From Apilactobacillus apisilvae (GTDB lineage Bacteria > Bacillota > Bacilli > Lactobacillales > Lactobacillaceae), in assembly GCF_023380225.1 (NCBI RefSeq), contig NZ_CP093362.1, positions 248,001 through 312,000 of the forward strand: 64,000 nt of DNA, in the 5' to 3' direction. This document shows, piece by piece, positions 17,688 through 27,034 of the stretch. Within the stretch, counting starts at the first letter, position 1. The number at the start of each line of letters is the position of its first letter. Both the position numbers and the translations under genes were made by a program. Under the pieces are notes generated by a model, which saw nothing but the letters and a program-made list of their open reading frames with translations, was not told where the DNA came from and made no database searches.

Positions 17688-20333
17688 ATGGCTGAAAAGA
17701 GATTACTATTGATAGATGGTAATAGTATTGTTTATAAAGCTTTTTATGCTTTAATCAATCAAGTAGAACGCTTTACTAATAATAAGGGTGTTCATACGAG
17801 TGCTATCTATGGATTTAATAATATGTTAGATATTATGCTAAAAAAAACCAATCCCACACATGCCTTAGTTGCATTTGATGCTGGTAAAACGACTTTTAGA
17901 ACTAATATGTATGATGGTTATAAAGCAGGAAGACATAAAACTCCAGAAGAATTAATCGAACAATTTAAATATGTAAAAGAGCTTTTAAAAGCCCGTGGAA
18001 TTAAAACTTATGAGCTTGATAACTATGAAGCTGATGATATTATTGGAACCATTTCTAAGGAAGCAGATAATAACGGCTTTCAAACAACAGTTGTTACAGG
18101 AGATAATGATTTAACTCAGTTATGTTCAGAAAAAACGACTGTTTCTATCTCTAATCGTGGTGTTTCAGGTGTAACTCATTATGATACTGATTATGTTAAA
18201 GAAACAATGGGAATTACACCACAACAAATTATTGATTGGAAAGCACTCAAAGGTGATAGTTCTGATAATTATCCCGGCGTAAAAGGTGTGGGCGACAAGA
18301 CATCTTTAAAATTAATTAAAAAATTTAATAGTGTCGAAAATCTTTATGATAATTTGGATGAAGTCAGTGGTAAAAAGCTTAAAGAACATTTGATTGAAGA
18401 CAAACAAGAAGCTTTTTTAGATAAAAAATTAGCTAGAATTCATCGTGATGCACCGATAGATATTGAATTAACCAATTTAAATTATTTAGGTGATAATCTA
18501 GAAGCGTTAGTTAAATTTTATCGTGAAATGAATTTTAAAAAATTTCTTAGTCAAATGGATTTTGATGAAACCAAGGATATGAAATCCATTAATTATACTG
18601 AATTAACTAAAGATAATTTAATAGATTTAAAGAACAATAATGATGAGGTTACTTTTTATTTAGGTATTGACGGTGAAAATTATCATAGTGACAACTTCAT
18701 TGGATTTGCTTTAAAAATTGATAATGATAATTATGTTTCCAAGGACATCAATCTTTTAAAATTACCTCAACTAAAAAATATTTTAGAAAATAATAATATT
18801 GTAAAAAATGTTTTTGATACTAAAAGAACTTATGTTGGATTAAATCGTCTTGGCATTACACTAAAAAATGTCGGTTTTGATTTATTATTATCCTCATATT
18901 TACTAAATACTAACGATAATAGCAATGATTTAGGTCGAGTAGCCAACGAACATGACTACTTTGAAATTCAATCTGATGAAGATGTTTATGGTAAGGGTGC
19001 TAAGCGCAGAATTCCTGAAGATGATGTTTTATATTCACATTTCTCAAGAAAGCTTATGGCAATTCAGTCCCTCAAACAAAAATTATTAGATGAGCTAAAC
19101 GATAACCAACAAATTGATTTGTATAAAAATCTTGAACTTCCATTAGCTTTTGTTTTAGCTAAAATGGAAATTGATGGAATCTTTGTTGATAAAGATATTC
19201 TCGATCAAATGAGTAGTAAATTAACTGAACGAATCAGTGAAATAGAACAACTTATTTATAATGAAGCTGGTGTGAAATTTAACATTGCTTCTCCTAAACA
19301 ACTGGGAGAAATTTTATTTGAAAAGATGCACTTACCAGTTTTAAAAAAGACCAAAACGGGGTATTCAACAGCAGTTGATGTTTTAGAAAAATTAGCATCA
19401 AATTATCCCATAGTTCAAGAAGTACTGGACTATCGTCAATTATCTAAAATTTTATCAACTTATATAGTTGGTTTGTCTAAAGATATTCATGATGATCATA
19501 AGGTGCATACTAGATATCTGCAAACACTTACACAAACGGGTCGTTTGTCTTCTGTTGAACCTAATCTTCAAAATATTCCAATTAGAACTGAAGAAGGCCG
19601 TAAAATTAGACAAGCTTTTGTGCCAAGCCATAAAGATTGGCAAATCTTTTCATCTGATTATTCACAAATTGAATTAAGAGTTTTAGCCTCAATTTCAAAT
19701 GATAAAAACATGCAAGATGAATTTATTAATAATGATGATATTCATGCATCTACTGCTAGAAGAATTTTTGACTTGAAAGATAATAGTGATGTTACACCTG
19801 AGCTAAGAAGACAAGCTAAGGCTGTTAATTTTGGAATTGTTTATGGAATTTCTGATTTTGGTTTAGCTAACAATACTGGAATAAGCCGTAAGGATGCTAA
19901 ACAGTTTATCGAAAAATATTTTGCCGAATATCCTGATGTTAAAAACTATATGGATGATATTGTTGGAAAAGCGAAGAATAACGGTTACGTTGAAACTATT
20001 TTGCATCGTCGTAGATATTTACCTGAAATTAACTCTAGAAACTTTCATCAACGTTCTTTTGCAGCAAGAACTGCTATGAATTCTCCTATTCAAGGTAGTG
20101 CGGCTGATATTATTAAAATAGCAATGATTAAAATGCAAAAAGCTTTAAAAGATAATAATTTAAAGGCTAAAATGTTATTACAGGTTCATGATGAATTAAT
20201 ATTTGAAGCACCTAATGATGAAATTAAAATATTAGAAAAGCTTGTACCTAAAGTTATGGATTCTGCTCTGAAACTAAAAGTTCCACTAAAAGTTAAAAGT
20301 CATTATGGAAAAAATTGGTATAATATTAAATAA
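17688..20333 (+). CDS. polA: DNA polymerase I
   Basis: Repair and Okazaki-fragment polymerase. The N-terminal 5'-3' exonuclease/flap domain (about 1-290) has YKAGRHKTP, NYEADDIIGT and GDNDLTQL plus a helix-hairpin-helix (PGVKGVGDKT). The middle domain (about 305-480) corresponds to the 3'-5' proofreading fold but lacks the acidic DxE pair (VTFYLGIDGEN instead), so it is probably inactive, as in Bacillus Pol I. The C-terminal polymerase has motif A SDYSQIELRVLA, the O-helix RRQAKAVNFGIVYG and motif C QVHDELIFE. 881 residues. AAAAGGAG lies 9 bases before the ATG. It heads the polA-mutM-coaE-nrdR-dnaB-dnaI run. Confidence 0.97.
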   Translation: MAEKRLLLIDGNSIVYKAFYALINQVERFTNNKGVHTSAIYGFNNMLDIMLKKTNPTHALVAFDAGKTTFRTNMYDGYKAGRHKTPEELIEQFKYVKELLKARGIKTYELDNYEADDIIGTISKEADNNGFQTTVVTGDNDLTQLCSEKTTVSISNRGVSGVTHYDTDYVKETMGITPQQIIDWKALKGDSSDNYPGVKGVGDKTSLKLIKKFNSVENLYDNLDEVSGKKLKEHLIEDKQEAFLDKKLARIHRDAPIDIELTNLNYLGDNLEALVKFYREMNFKKFLSQMDFDETKDMKSINYTELTKDNLIDLKNNNDEVTFYLGIDGENYHSDNFIGFALKIDNDNYVSKDINLLKLPQLKNILENNNIVKNVFDTKRTYVGLNRLGITLKNVGFDLLLSSYLLNTNDNSNDLGRVANEHDYFEIQSDEDVYGKGAKRRIPEDDVLYSHFSRKLMAIQSLKQKLLDELNDNQQIDLYKNLELPLAFVLAKMEIDGIFVDKDILDQMSSKLTERISEIEQLIYNEAGVKFNIASPKQLGEILFEKMHLPVLKKTKTGYSTAVDVLEKLASNYPIVQEVLDYRQLSKILSTYIVGLSKDIHDDHKVHTRYLQTLTQTGRLSSVEPNLQNIPIRTEEGRKIRQAFVPSHKDWQIFSSDYSQIELRVLASISNDKNMQDEFINNDDIHASTARRIFDLKDNSDVTPELRRQAKAVNFGIVYGISDFGLANNTGISRKDAKQFIEKYFAEYPDVKNYMDDIVGKAKNNGYVETILHRRRYLPEINSRNFHQRSFAARTAMNSPIQGSAADIIKIAMIKMQKALKDNNLKAKMLLQVHDELIFEAPNDEIKILEKLVPKVMDSALKLKVPLKVKSHYGKNWYNIK

Positions 20334-20350
20334 AAAGTGAGGTTTTTGAA

Positions 20351-21190
20351 ATGCCAGAATTACCTGAAGTTGAAACTGTTAGACAAGGACTTACTCAACT
20401 AGTCAAAGGTTCTCATATTAATAGTATTGATGTTTTATATCCTAAAATGATTAATGTTAGTCCAGAAAAATTAAAAGTTACTTTAACTAATCAAAAAATT
20501 GAAAAAATAGATCGTAGAGGGAAATATTTATTGTTTCGTTTTTCAAATGGAATGACATTGGTATCTCATTTGAGAATGGAAGGTAAGTATGATGTTGAAC
20601 CAGAAGGTACTGAACCTACCAAACATACCCATGTTATTTTTCACTTAGATGGAGGTAGAGAACTTAGATACAAAGATAGCCGTAAATTTGGTAGGATGTA
20701 TTTGATTAAAAATGGTGATGAACATACATTATCAGGATTAGGAACAATTGGTCCTGAACCAACTAAAGAAGACTTAACTTTTGGTTATATGAAATCAATT
20801 ATGAATAAAGCTAGAGGGAAAATTAAACCATTTTTGCTTAATCAAAGCAATATTGCTGGTCTAGGTAATATATATTGTGATGAAGTTTTATGGTTAAGTA
20901 AAATTCATCCAGAAACAATAACTAATACTATTCCAGATAATCAAATTATGGATTTAAGAAGTAATATTATTGAAGAAATAAAGATGGCCATTAAAGGACA
21001 TGGAACAACTGTTCATTCTTATTCAAATGCTTTCGGTGAAGCTGGTCAATTTCAAAATCAACTGCACGTATACGGCAAAGCTGGTAAACCTTGTGAAAGA
21101 TGTGGTACTAGTTTTGAAAAAATTAGAGTAGCTCAAAGAGGAACCACTTTTTGTCCTAAATGTCAGAAACAAGTGTCAAATAATGACTAA
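20351..21190 (+). CDS. mutM: Formamidopyrimidine-DNA glycosylase
   Basis: Base-excision repair enzyme that removes 8-oxoguanine and FaPy lesions and nicks the strand. The N-terminus MPELPEVETV gives the catalytic Pro2 and Glu3. A conserved Lys lies in the beta-hairpin (SHLRMEGKYD), the H2TH region includes LLNQSNIAGLGNIYCDE, and the C-terminal zinc finger is CERC-x16-CPKC. 279 residues. Its end overlaps coaE by 8 bases. Grouping with polA makes a repair pair: lesion excision and gap filling. Confidence 0.97.
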   Translation: MPELPEVETVRQGLTQLVKGSHINSIDVLYPKMINVSPEKLKVTLTNQKIEKIDRRGKYLLFRFSNGMTLVSHLRMEGKYDVEPEGTEPTKHTHVIFHLDGGRELRYKDSRKFGRMYLIKNGDEHTLSGLGTIGPEPTKEDLTFGYMKSIMNKARGKIKPFLLNQSNIAGLGNIYCDEVLWLSKIHPETITNTIPDNQIMDLRSNIIEEIKMAIKGHGTTVHSYSNAFGEAGQFQNQLHVYGKAGKPCERCGTSFEKIRVAQRGTTFCPKCQKQVSNND

Positions 21191-21779
21191 AATTATTGGC
21201 CTTACTGGTGGAATTGCAACTGGTAAATCTAATGTTTCAGAATGCTTGTCTGAAAATGGTTATGAAATTATTGATGCTGATAAAATAACTTATGAATTAC
21301 AGCAAAAAGGAACTAATTGTCTTAATGATATTGTTAAATATTTCGGTAACCATATCTTGAATGATGATGGTAGCTTAAATCGTAAGTCGTTATCTAAAAT
21401 TGTTTTCAGTAATAAAAGTAATTTGACATCCTTAATGAGAATTATGGATCCATATATTAGATTTTCTGTAAATGATAGAATTAACAAATCTACTGAAAAA
21501 ACTATAGTTCTTGATGCACCAACTTTATTTGAAAGCGGATATTCTTATATGTGTGATAAAATTGTTGTAGTTACTTGTACTGCAAATAATCAATTACTAA
21601 GGTTAATTGCACGCAATGGTTTGAGTATTGCTGATGCTACTAAAAGAATTGCCAATCAGTGGCCATTAGAATTTAAGGAAAGACTAGCTGATAATCTGGT
21701 TGATAGTAATGGTTCTATTATGCAAACACGTTCGCAAGTGGTAAAATTATTCAATAAAATATCTAAAGAAATTAATTGA
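21183..21779 (+). CDS. coaE: Dephospho-CoA kinase
   Basis: Last step of coenzyme A synthesis: phosphorylates the 3'-OH of dephospho-CoA with ATP. P-loop GLTGGIATGKSNV (about 5-17), the family IDADKITYELQ segment, and VLDAPTLFESG and VVVTCTANNQLLRL in the lid/core region. 198 residues, normal. The ATG lies inside the last codons of mutM, so translation is coupled. Confidence 0.95.
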   Translation: MTKIIGLTGGIATGKSNVSECLSENGYEIIDADKITYELQQKGTNCLNDIVKYFGNHILNDDGSLNRKSLSKIVFSNKSNLTSLMRIMDPYIRFSVNDRINKSTEKTIVLDAPTLFESGYSYMCDKIVVVTCTANNQLLRLIARNGLSIADATKRIANQWPLEFKERLADNLVDSNGSIMQTRSQVVKLFNKISKEIN

Positions 21780-21790
21780 GGTGACAGTTA

Positions 21791-22267
21791 ATGCAATGTC
21801 CTCATTGCCATAAAAATTCATCTAGAGTGGTCGATAGCCGTCCTACTGAAAATGGCCAAGTTATTCGTCGCCGTAGAGAGTGTGAAAAGTGTGGTTATCG
21901 CTATACTACTTTTGAAAGAATTGAACAAACACCATTATTGGTAGTTAAGAATAATGGTAATCGTGAAGAATTTAATAGAGAAAAAATATTACGTGGAATT
22001 ATTAGATCTGCGGAAAAAAGACCAGTTTCTATGGATTCAATGAAAGAAATTGTAGATAATGTTGAAAGTAAAATTAGATCAATGGGAGAAAATGAAATTC
22101 CTAGTCAATCTATTGGTGAGTATGTAATGAAAGAGCTTGTTAATGTTGATGAAATTGCTTATATTAGATTTGCAAGTGTTTATCGTCAATTCAAAGATAT
22201 GACGGTCTTTTATAATGAACTAAAAGAGGTTATTGATAAAGATCATCAAAAGAATGATGGTAAATAA
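21791..22267 (+). CDS. nrdR: Transcriptional repressor NrdR
   Basis: ATP/dATP-sensing regulator of ribonucleotide reductase genes. N-terminal zinc ribbon CPHC...CEKC (residues 3-34, with RRRREC), then an ATP-cone domain (about 49-139; VVKNNGNREEFNREKILRGI). 158 residues. GAGGTGA precedes the ATG. The last base of its stop overlaps the dnaB start. Its position just before the primosome genes links dNTP supply control to replication initiation, as is usual in Firmicutes. Confidence 0.97.
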   Translation: MQCPHCHKNSSRVVDSRPTENGQVIRRRRECEKCGYRYTTFERIEQTPLLVVKNNGNREEFNREKILRGIIRSAEKRPVSMDSMKEIVDNVESKIRSMGENEIPSQSIGEYVMKELVNVDEIAYIRFASVYRQFKDMTVFYNELKEVIDKDHQKNDGK

Positions 22268-23631
22268 TGATGGAGAATTGCTCTAAGCTGAATCCACAAG
22301 ATAATTTTCAAATTTTTTCTAGCTATTATAATATTTCTGACATTGAAAGAGAATCATTAGACATGTTATATCAACCAATAATTGGGATTAATGCATATGC
22401 GTTGATCAATTGTTTTTGGAGAATGTATGAACATGATACCGATTTTTCAATGCATGCTAATTTTGAATTACTAGCATATTTAAATATAGATATTAAAGCA
22501 TTTTATGAAGCTAGACTAAAATTAGAAGGATCAGGGTTAATTAAGACATACATTAAAGATAATAAGTATGTTTATCGCTTGGTTAATCCTTTAAATCCAA
22601 CTGAATTTTTTAAAGATGATTTATTAAGTGTTACACTTTTACAAATTGTTGGAGAAAATCGATATACAGATTTATCAAATTCTTTAGTTAATGATACTTT
22701 ATCTTTAGACGGGTTTGATGACATATCTAAAAACTTCCTTCAAGTATTTAATATTAAGGGGAGCGAGTTATCTAAGACACCTGATGTTATCAATCAAACT
22801 AAAGAAATGATTAATGATTATGAAGATAAAGGATCAAATAAACCAAATATAGATGACGATTTTGATTTTAGTTTGATATTATCTATTTTAGAGAGTTCTT
22901 TTGTTAACTTGAACGATGTTAAAAAAAATCATGAATTAATTAATTCTGAGCATCTTTTATATGGGATTGATGAAACAAATATGGCGCGTTTAATTGAAAG
23001 ATCAACTAATGTTAACAACAATGTTTTTGATCCTAAAAAATTAAAAATATTAGCTGATCGACAATTTAATAATCAAAACAGTGTTCAAGAAGACAATCGT
23101 AAAACATATATTCCAGAAGATACACAAAAGTTAGATAATTCTGAAAAACAAATTGTTGAGATGGCTCAAGAATATTCACCGATTGATTTTTTGCAAGGAC
23201 TCAAGGTTCAAGTGGATGGTTTTGTTCACGATAATGAAGTTAGGACAATTCGTGATGTGATTGAAGTTTCTGTACTAAAACCTGAAGTAATTAATATGAT
23301 TACTTATCATATTATTATTGATCAAAAAAAATCTGGACTAAGTAGAAACTTATTTACAACGATTGCTGATAATTGGTCACAGAAGGGCGTTCGCACTGCT
23401 GAAGACGCAATCACTGAAATTCGCAATCGTAAAAAAAGTAATGATGAAAAAAAACGTGAACGAAAACGTAATTATCGAAAACCAATTAAGGAAGAATTAC
23501 CTGATTGGGCTAAAAAAAGTAATTCTACTAAAAAAAATGTATCTATCGATAATAATTTAAGCAATTCTAGAAGAAAAGAATTAGATGATAAACTGAAAAA
23601 AATTAGAAGCTGGAGAAAAGAGGGAAGATAA
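22267..23631 (+). CDS. dnaB: Replication initiation/membrane attachment protein DnaB
   Basis: Firmicutes DnaB (not the helicase): with DnaD and DnaI it loads the replicative helicase DnaC at oriC and PriA sites. The N-terminal winged-helix domain is about residues 10-130 (LDMLYQPIIGINAYALINCFWRM), and a DnaB/DnaD C-terminal DDBH2-type domain lies at about 300-395 with YSPIDFLQGLK and the TIADNWSQKGVRTAEDA motif (YxxxIxxxW-like). The tail is highly basic (KKRERKRNYRK). 454 residues. The start shares a base with the nrdR stop, and the stop overlaps the dnaI start. Confidence 0.93.
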   Translation: MMENCSKLNPQDNFQIFSSYYNISDIERESLDMLYQPIIGINAYALINCFWRMYEHDTDFSMHANFELLAYLNIDIKAFYEARLKLEGSGLIKTYIKDNKYVYRLVNPLNPTEFFKDDLLSVTLLQIVGENRYTDLSNSLVNDTLSLDGFDDISKNFLQVFNIKGSELSKTPDVINQTKEMINDYEDKGSNKPNIDDDFDFSLILSILESSFVNLNDVKKNHELINSEHLLYGIDETNMARLIERSTNVNNNVFDPKKLKILADRQFNNQNSVQEDNRKTYIPEDTQKLDNSEKQIVEMAQEYSPIDFLQGLKVQVDGFVHDNEVRTIRDVIEVSVLKPEVINMITYHIIIDQKKSGLSRNLFTTIADNWSQKGVRTAEDAITEIRNRKKSNDEKKRERKRNYRKPIKEELPDWAKKSNSTKKNVSIDNNLSNSRRKELDDKLKKIRSWRKEGR

Positions 23632-24563
23632 TGGAAAATTTAAGTGACGAATTATCTAACTTAATGATTAATAAAAAATTTGGTGAACGATTTAAATCAT
23701 TAGCTAATGAAGTTTTTCAAGATAAAGAGGTTAAAAGATTTTTAAGTAGTCATAATGATGAATTAGATCATTCTACGATTATTAAATCAATTTCTAAGCT
23801 ATATGAATTTGTTAGAGAACGTAATAAGGTTAATTCTGGTGAAGAATCAACTATTCCTGGATATCAGCCAAAATTAGAACTAAGCAAAAATGCAATCAAC
23901 GTTGCATATGTTCCAACTAAAGAAAAAATTGAATCGATAAGGGCTAATAAAATGTTAAAAAAAATGCATTTAGTTGCTTTACCTGACGCTTTACGTAAAA
24001 TTAATTTTGATTCTTTTTATAATGATAACAATCAAATTAGAGCAAATGCTTATGATAATTGTTTACAATTTATTAGTGATTATGAAGAGAATCCTAAATC
24101 TTACCATCAGGGTATATATCTGTATGGTGAATTTGGTGTTGGCAAAACATTTTTAATGGCAGCTATGGCTAATGAGTTAGTCAAAAATGGTCATGAAGTA
24201 ATGCTATTGCATTTTCCTAGTTTTGTTACTAATATCAAAGGTTCAATTCAAAATAATACAGTTTCTAAAAAAGTTGGTAAAATTAAAATGACACCTTTGT
24301 TAATATTAGATGATATTGGTGCTGATGATATGTCTTCTTGGATTAGGGATGATATTTTTAGTGTTATTTTAGAATATCGAATGCAAAATGAATTACCTAC
24401 TTTCTTCACTTCTAATTATTCGATGGATCAATTTGAAAATAATCACTTGAAGTTTAATAATAAGGGTGATGAAGAACCTTTAAAAGCACAAAGAATTATG
24501 CAAAGAATACACTTTTTATCAAAAGAAGTTCAAATGACTGGATATAATCGTCGCCCTCAATAA
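23631..24563 (+). CDS. dnaI: Primosomal helicase loader DnaI
   Basis: AAA+ ATPase that loads the DnaC helicase. The N-terminal domain (about 1-140) contacts the helicase. The C-terminal AAA+ domain has Walker A GEFGVGKTF (about 166-174), Walker B LLILDDIGAD, a sensor-1 FFTSNYS and an arginine-rich end (RIMQRIHFLSKEV). The helicase-binding domain of DnaI normally carries a zinc site; no Cys cluster is visible here, and conserved His/Cys ligands appear lost or changed. 310 residues. Translationally coupled to dnaB by TAATG overlap. Confidence 0.94.
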   Translation: MENLSDELSNLMINKKFGERFKSLANEVFQDKEVKRFLSSHNDELDHSTIIKSISKLYEFVRERNKVNSGEESTIPGYQPKLELSKNAINVAYVPTKEKIESIRANKMLKKMHLVALPDALRKINFDSFYNDNNQIRANAYDNCLQFISDYEENPKSYHQGIYLYGEFGVGKTFLMAAMANELVKNGHEVMLLHFPSFVTNIKGSIQNNTVSKKVGKIKMTPLLILDDIGADDMSSWIRDDIFSVILEYRMQNELPTFFTSNYSMDQFENNHLKFNNKGDEEPLKAQRIMQRIHFLSKEVQMTGYNRRPQ

Positions 24564-24570
24564 TTTTAAC

Positions 24571-24599
24571 TTGACAATTTAACTTTAAATGATGATAAT
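24571..24599 (+). promoter_or_regulatory. Promoter of the thrS T-box transcript
   Basis: TTGACA (24571-24576) and GATAAT (24594-24599) with 17-base spacing. The predicted start near 24606 falls just before the first strand of T-box stem I. Confidence 0.8.
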
Positions 24600-24605
24600 A
24601 GTAGT

Positions 24606-24850
24606 TAATTAGAAGATATGACTTATCTTGATCTATTACAGGGAAAGAAAACATTTACTGGAAGTTTTCTTATTTAATCACTTTAAGTTACCACTTCTTA
24701 AATTTCTAAAGGATAATTTTAGAACGGGTAGTTTCCGTTACTTACTATTTATGAGGTCCATAATTTTAATTTATGGATAGAATTCGGGTGGAACCACGTA
24801 AATTACGTCCCTAGTATTACACTTTTTGTGTAGTGCTAGGGGCTTTTTTG
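24606..24850 (+). promoter_or_regulatory. T-box riboswitch controlling thrS (Thr)
   Basis: Leader RNA that senses uncharged tRNA-Thr and opens thrS expression. The T-box motif is GGGTGGAACCACG (24786-24798). Stem I is closed by AGAAG (about 24611) with CTTCT (24694). The candidate specifier is ACC at 24690-24692, a Thr codon placed directly before the closing strand. The antiterminator bulge reads TGGA (24789-24792), which would pair with a tRNA ending UCCA, as expected for U73 in tRNA-Thr. The terminator is CCCTAGTATTACAC / GTGTAGTGCTAGGGG with a T-run (24809-24849). This explains the whole gene-free interval 24564-24892. Confidence 0.93.
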
Positions 24851-24892
24851 TTTTTAACTTCCCGTTTAAAAATTTAAAGAGGAGAGATATTT

Positions 24893-26839
24893 ATGGCTAG
24901 CCTTTCTTTTGAATTCCCAGATGGAAATGTAAAAGATTTTGATGAAGGTGTAACTACTGAAGATATTGCTAAATCAATTTCTATTAGTTTAGCTAAAAAA
25001 GCTGTAGCTGGTAAGATTGATGGTGAAATGGTAGACGTTGATTTACCATTACAATCAGGTGGAAAAATTGAAATTGTTACTAAAGATAGTGATGATGGTT
25101 TGAAGGTATTACGTCAAACTGCAGCTCAATTATTAAAAGCAGCTTTAGCAGATCAATTTACTAACATTCAATTTGGTGAAAGTAATACTAACGATGATGG
25201 TTTTTTTGTTGATACTGATAAACGTGAAACTCAAGTTAGTGCTGATGAATTACCACAACTTGAAGAACGTATGAACAAAATGGTTAAAGATAACGTTAAA
25301 ATTGAACGTAAAGTTCTAAGTCTAGAAGATGCATTAAAACAAGTTGATGGTGATCCATACCAAGCCAAATTAGTTAATAAGTTAGCTAAAGATAACAAAG
25401 TAGTCTTTTATCAAATTGGCGATTATTTAGGATTAGGCGAAGGCGCTGTTATGTCTTCTGCTAAACCACTAAAAGCCTTTAAGTTACTATCAGTTGCCGG
25501 TGCTTATTGGGAAGGTAAATCATCAAACCCAATGTTACAAAGAATTTTTGCAACTGCTTTTTATAAAAAAGCCAACTTGGAAGATGATTTAAACAGACGT
25601 CAAGAAGCTAAAGAACGTGATCATCGTGTTATTGGTAATAAATTAGATTTATTCTTTGTTGATCCTAAAGTTGGTGCTGGTTTAGCATACTGGATGCCTA
25701 ATGGTGCAACTGTTCGTCGTGTTGTTGAAAGATATATTGTTGATAAGGAACTAGCAAATGGTTATGAACATGTTATTACGCCTGTTCTTATGAATTTAAA
25801 TGCTTACAAGACATCTGGTCACTGGGATCATTATCGTGATGATATGTTCCCCCCAATGGATATGGGTGAAGGTGAAGAACTTGAATTACGTCCCATGAAC
25901 TGTCCAAGTCATATTCAAATTTACAAACACCATATTCGTTCATATCGTGAATTACCAATTCGTATTGCTGAATTAGGTATGATGCATAGATACGAAAAAT
26001 CTGGAGCTTTATCTGGACTACAACGTGTTCGTGAAATGACATTAAATGATGGTCATACCTTCTTAGGTGTTGAACAAATTCAAGATGAATTTAAAAAGGT
26101 TCTTCATTTAATGACTGAAGTATACAAAGATTTTGATATTAGTAACTATCACTTTAGATTAAGTTATCGTGATCCTAAAAACACTGAAAAATATTTTGAT
26201 GATGACGAAATGTGGAATAAATCTCAATCTATGCTTAAAGGTGCTATGGATGATCTTGGATTAGACTATGTTGAAGCAGAAGGTGAAGCAGCTTTCTATG
26301 GTCCTAAGCTAGATGTTCAAACATACACAGCAATGGGTAATGAAGAAACCTTATCAACTATTCAATTGGACTTTATGTTACCTGAAAGATTTGATTTACA
26401 TTATGTTGGTGAAGATGGTCAAGAACATCGTCCAGTTATGATGCATCGTGGCTTAGTTTCAACGATGGAAAGATTTATTGCTTACTTAATTGAAGTATAT
26501 AAAGGTGCATTCCCTACATGGTTGGCTCCACATCAAGTTAAAATTATTCCTGTAAGTATGGATAAACATGGTGATTATGCTAAAGAAATTAATGAAAAAT
26601 TAGTTCAAATGGGAATTCGTTCAAGTGTTGATGATCGTAATGAAAAGATGGGTTATTTAATCCGTGATGCTCAAACCAATAAAACCCCATACACATTGGT
26701 TGTTGGTGATAATGAAATGAATTCTCAAAGTGTATCAGTTCGTAAATACAGTGAACAAGATAGTAAAGATGAATTATTTGAAGATTTTGCAAAAGAAATT
26801 AAAAATGATATTGCTAATTATTCAAGAGGAAATGAATAA
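24893..26839 (+). CDS. thrS: Threonyl-tRNA synthetase
   Basis: Class II synthetase charging tRNA-Thr, with editing. N-terminal TGS domain (about 1-62), then an editing/SAD region (about 70-220) and catalytic core with zinc ligand in [12 protein letters not shown] (Cys) and the class II motif 2 [24 protein letters not shown], motif 3 [13 protein letters not shown]. The C-terminal anticodon-binding domain starts at about 540. The N2-type editing site usually has HxxxH; here [10 protein letters not shown] replaces the first HA..H segment (ends AAQLLKAA), so editing His residues look altered. 648 residues. GAGGAGAG precedes the ATG. Confidence 0.97.
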   Translation: MASLSFEFPDGNVKDFDEGVTTEDIAKSISISLAKKAVAGKIDGEMVDVDLPLQSGGKIEIVTKDSDDGLKVLRQTAAQLLKAALADQFTNIQFGESNTNDDGFFVDTDKRETQVSADELPQLEERMNKMVKDNVKIERKVLSLEDALKQVDGDPYQAKLVNKLAKDNKVVFYQIGDYLGLGEGAVMSSAKPLKAFKLLSVAGAYWEGKSSNPMLQRIFATAFYKKANLEDDLNRRQEAKERDHRVIGNKLDLFFVDPKVGAGLAYWMPNGATVRRVVERYIVDKELANGYEHVITPVLMNLNAYKTSGHWDHYRDDMFPPMDMGEGEELELRPMNCPSHIQIYKHHIRSYRELPIRIAELGMMHRYEKSGALSGLQRVREMTLNDGHTFLGVEQIQDEFKKVLHLMTEVYKDFDISNYHFRLSYRDPKNTEKYFDDDEMWNKSQSMLKGAMDDLGLDYVEAEGEAAFYGPKLDVQTYTAMGNEETLSTIQLDFMLPERFDLHYVGEDGQEHRPVMMHRGLVSTMERFIAYLIEVYKGAFPTWLAPHQVKIIPVSMDKHGDYAKEINEKLVQMGIRSSVDDRNEKMGYLIRDAQTNKTPYTLVVGDNEMNSQSVSVRKYSEQDSKDELFEDFAKEIKNDIANYSRGNE

Positions 26840-26843
26840 TTTG

Positions 26844-26872
26844 TTGACAAGCATATTATAATTTGATATTAT
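26844..26872 (+). promoter_or_regulatory. Promoter of the infC-rpmI-rplT operon
   Basis: TTGACA (26844-26849), 17-base spacer, TATTAT (26867-26872) preceded by TGA (extended -10). It begins only 5 bases after the thrS stop. Confidence 0.85.
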
Positions 26873-26885
26873 TAGTTTATTGAAA

Positions 26886-27005
26886 AAGCAGAAGCCTTCC
26901 CGCTTCTCGCCTAAGTGATAATTAAGTTGCTAGGCATGATATCGGATAAACCTTTGTACAGCAAAGGACAAATGCGGGAGCCTTCTTGGCTTCCGCATTT
27001 TTTCT
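26886..27005 (+). promoter_or_regulatory. Ribosomal protein L20-type leader with terminator
   Basis: Structured leader before infC-rpmI-rplT, the classical place for the L20 autoregulatory leader of Firmicutes. The 5' arm GCAGAAGCCTTCCCGC (from 26889) can pair with later segments, and the 3' part forms ATGCGGGAGCC / GGCTTCCGCAT with a six-T run (26972-27003), a terminator hairpin. Binding of L20 to the alternative fold would cause premature termination. The class assignment is by position and shape. Confidence 0.8.
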
Positions 27006-27034
27006 GCTTTTAATATACTTGGAGGTGAATTACC

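Noticed and set aside
24680..24682. ACT at 24680 as the Thr T-box specifier
   Set aside because: Its closing strand would need to pair with bases upstream of the predicted transcription start; ACC at 24690 fits the stem and matches the Phe T-box layout.
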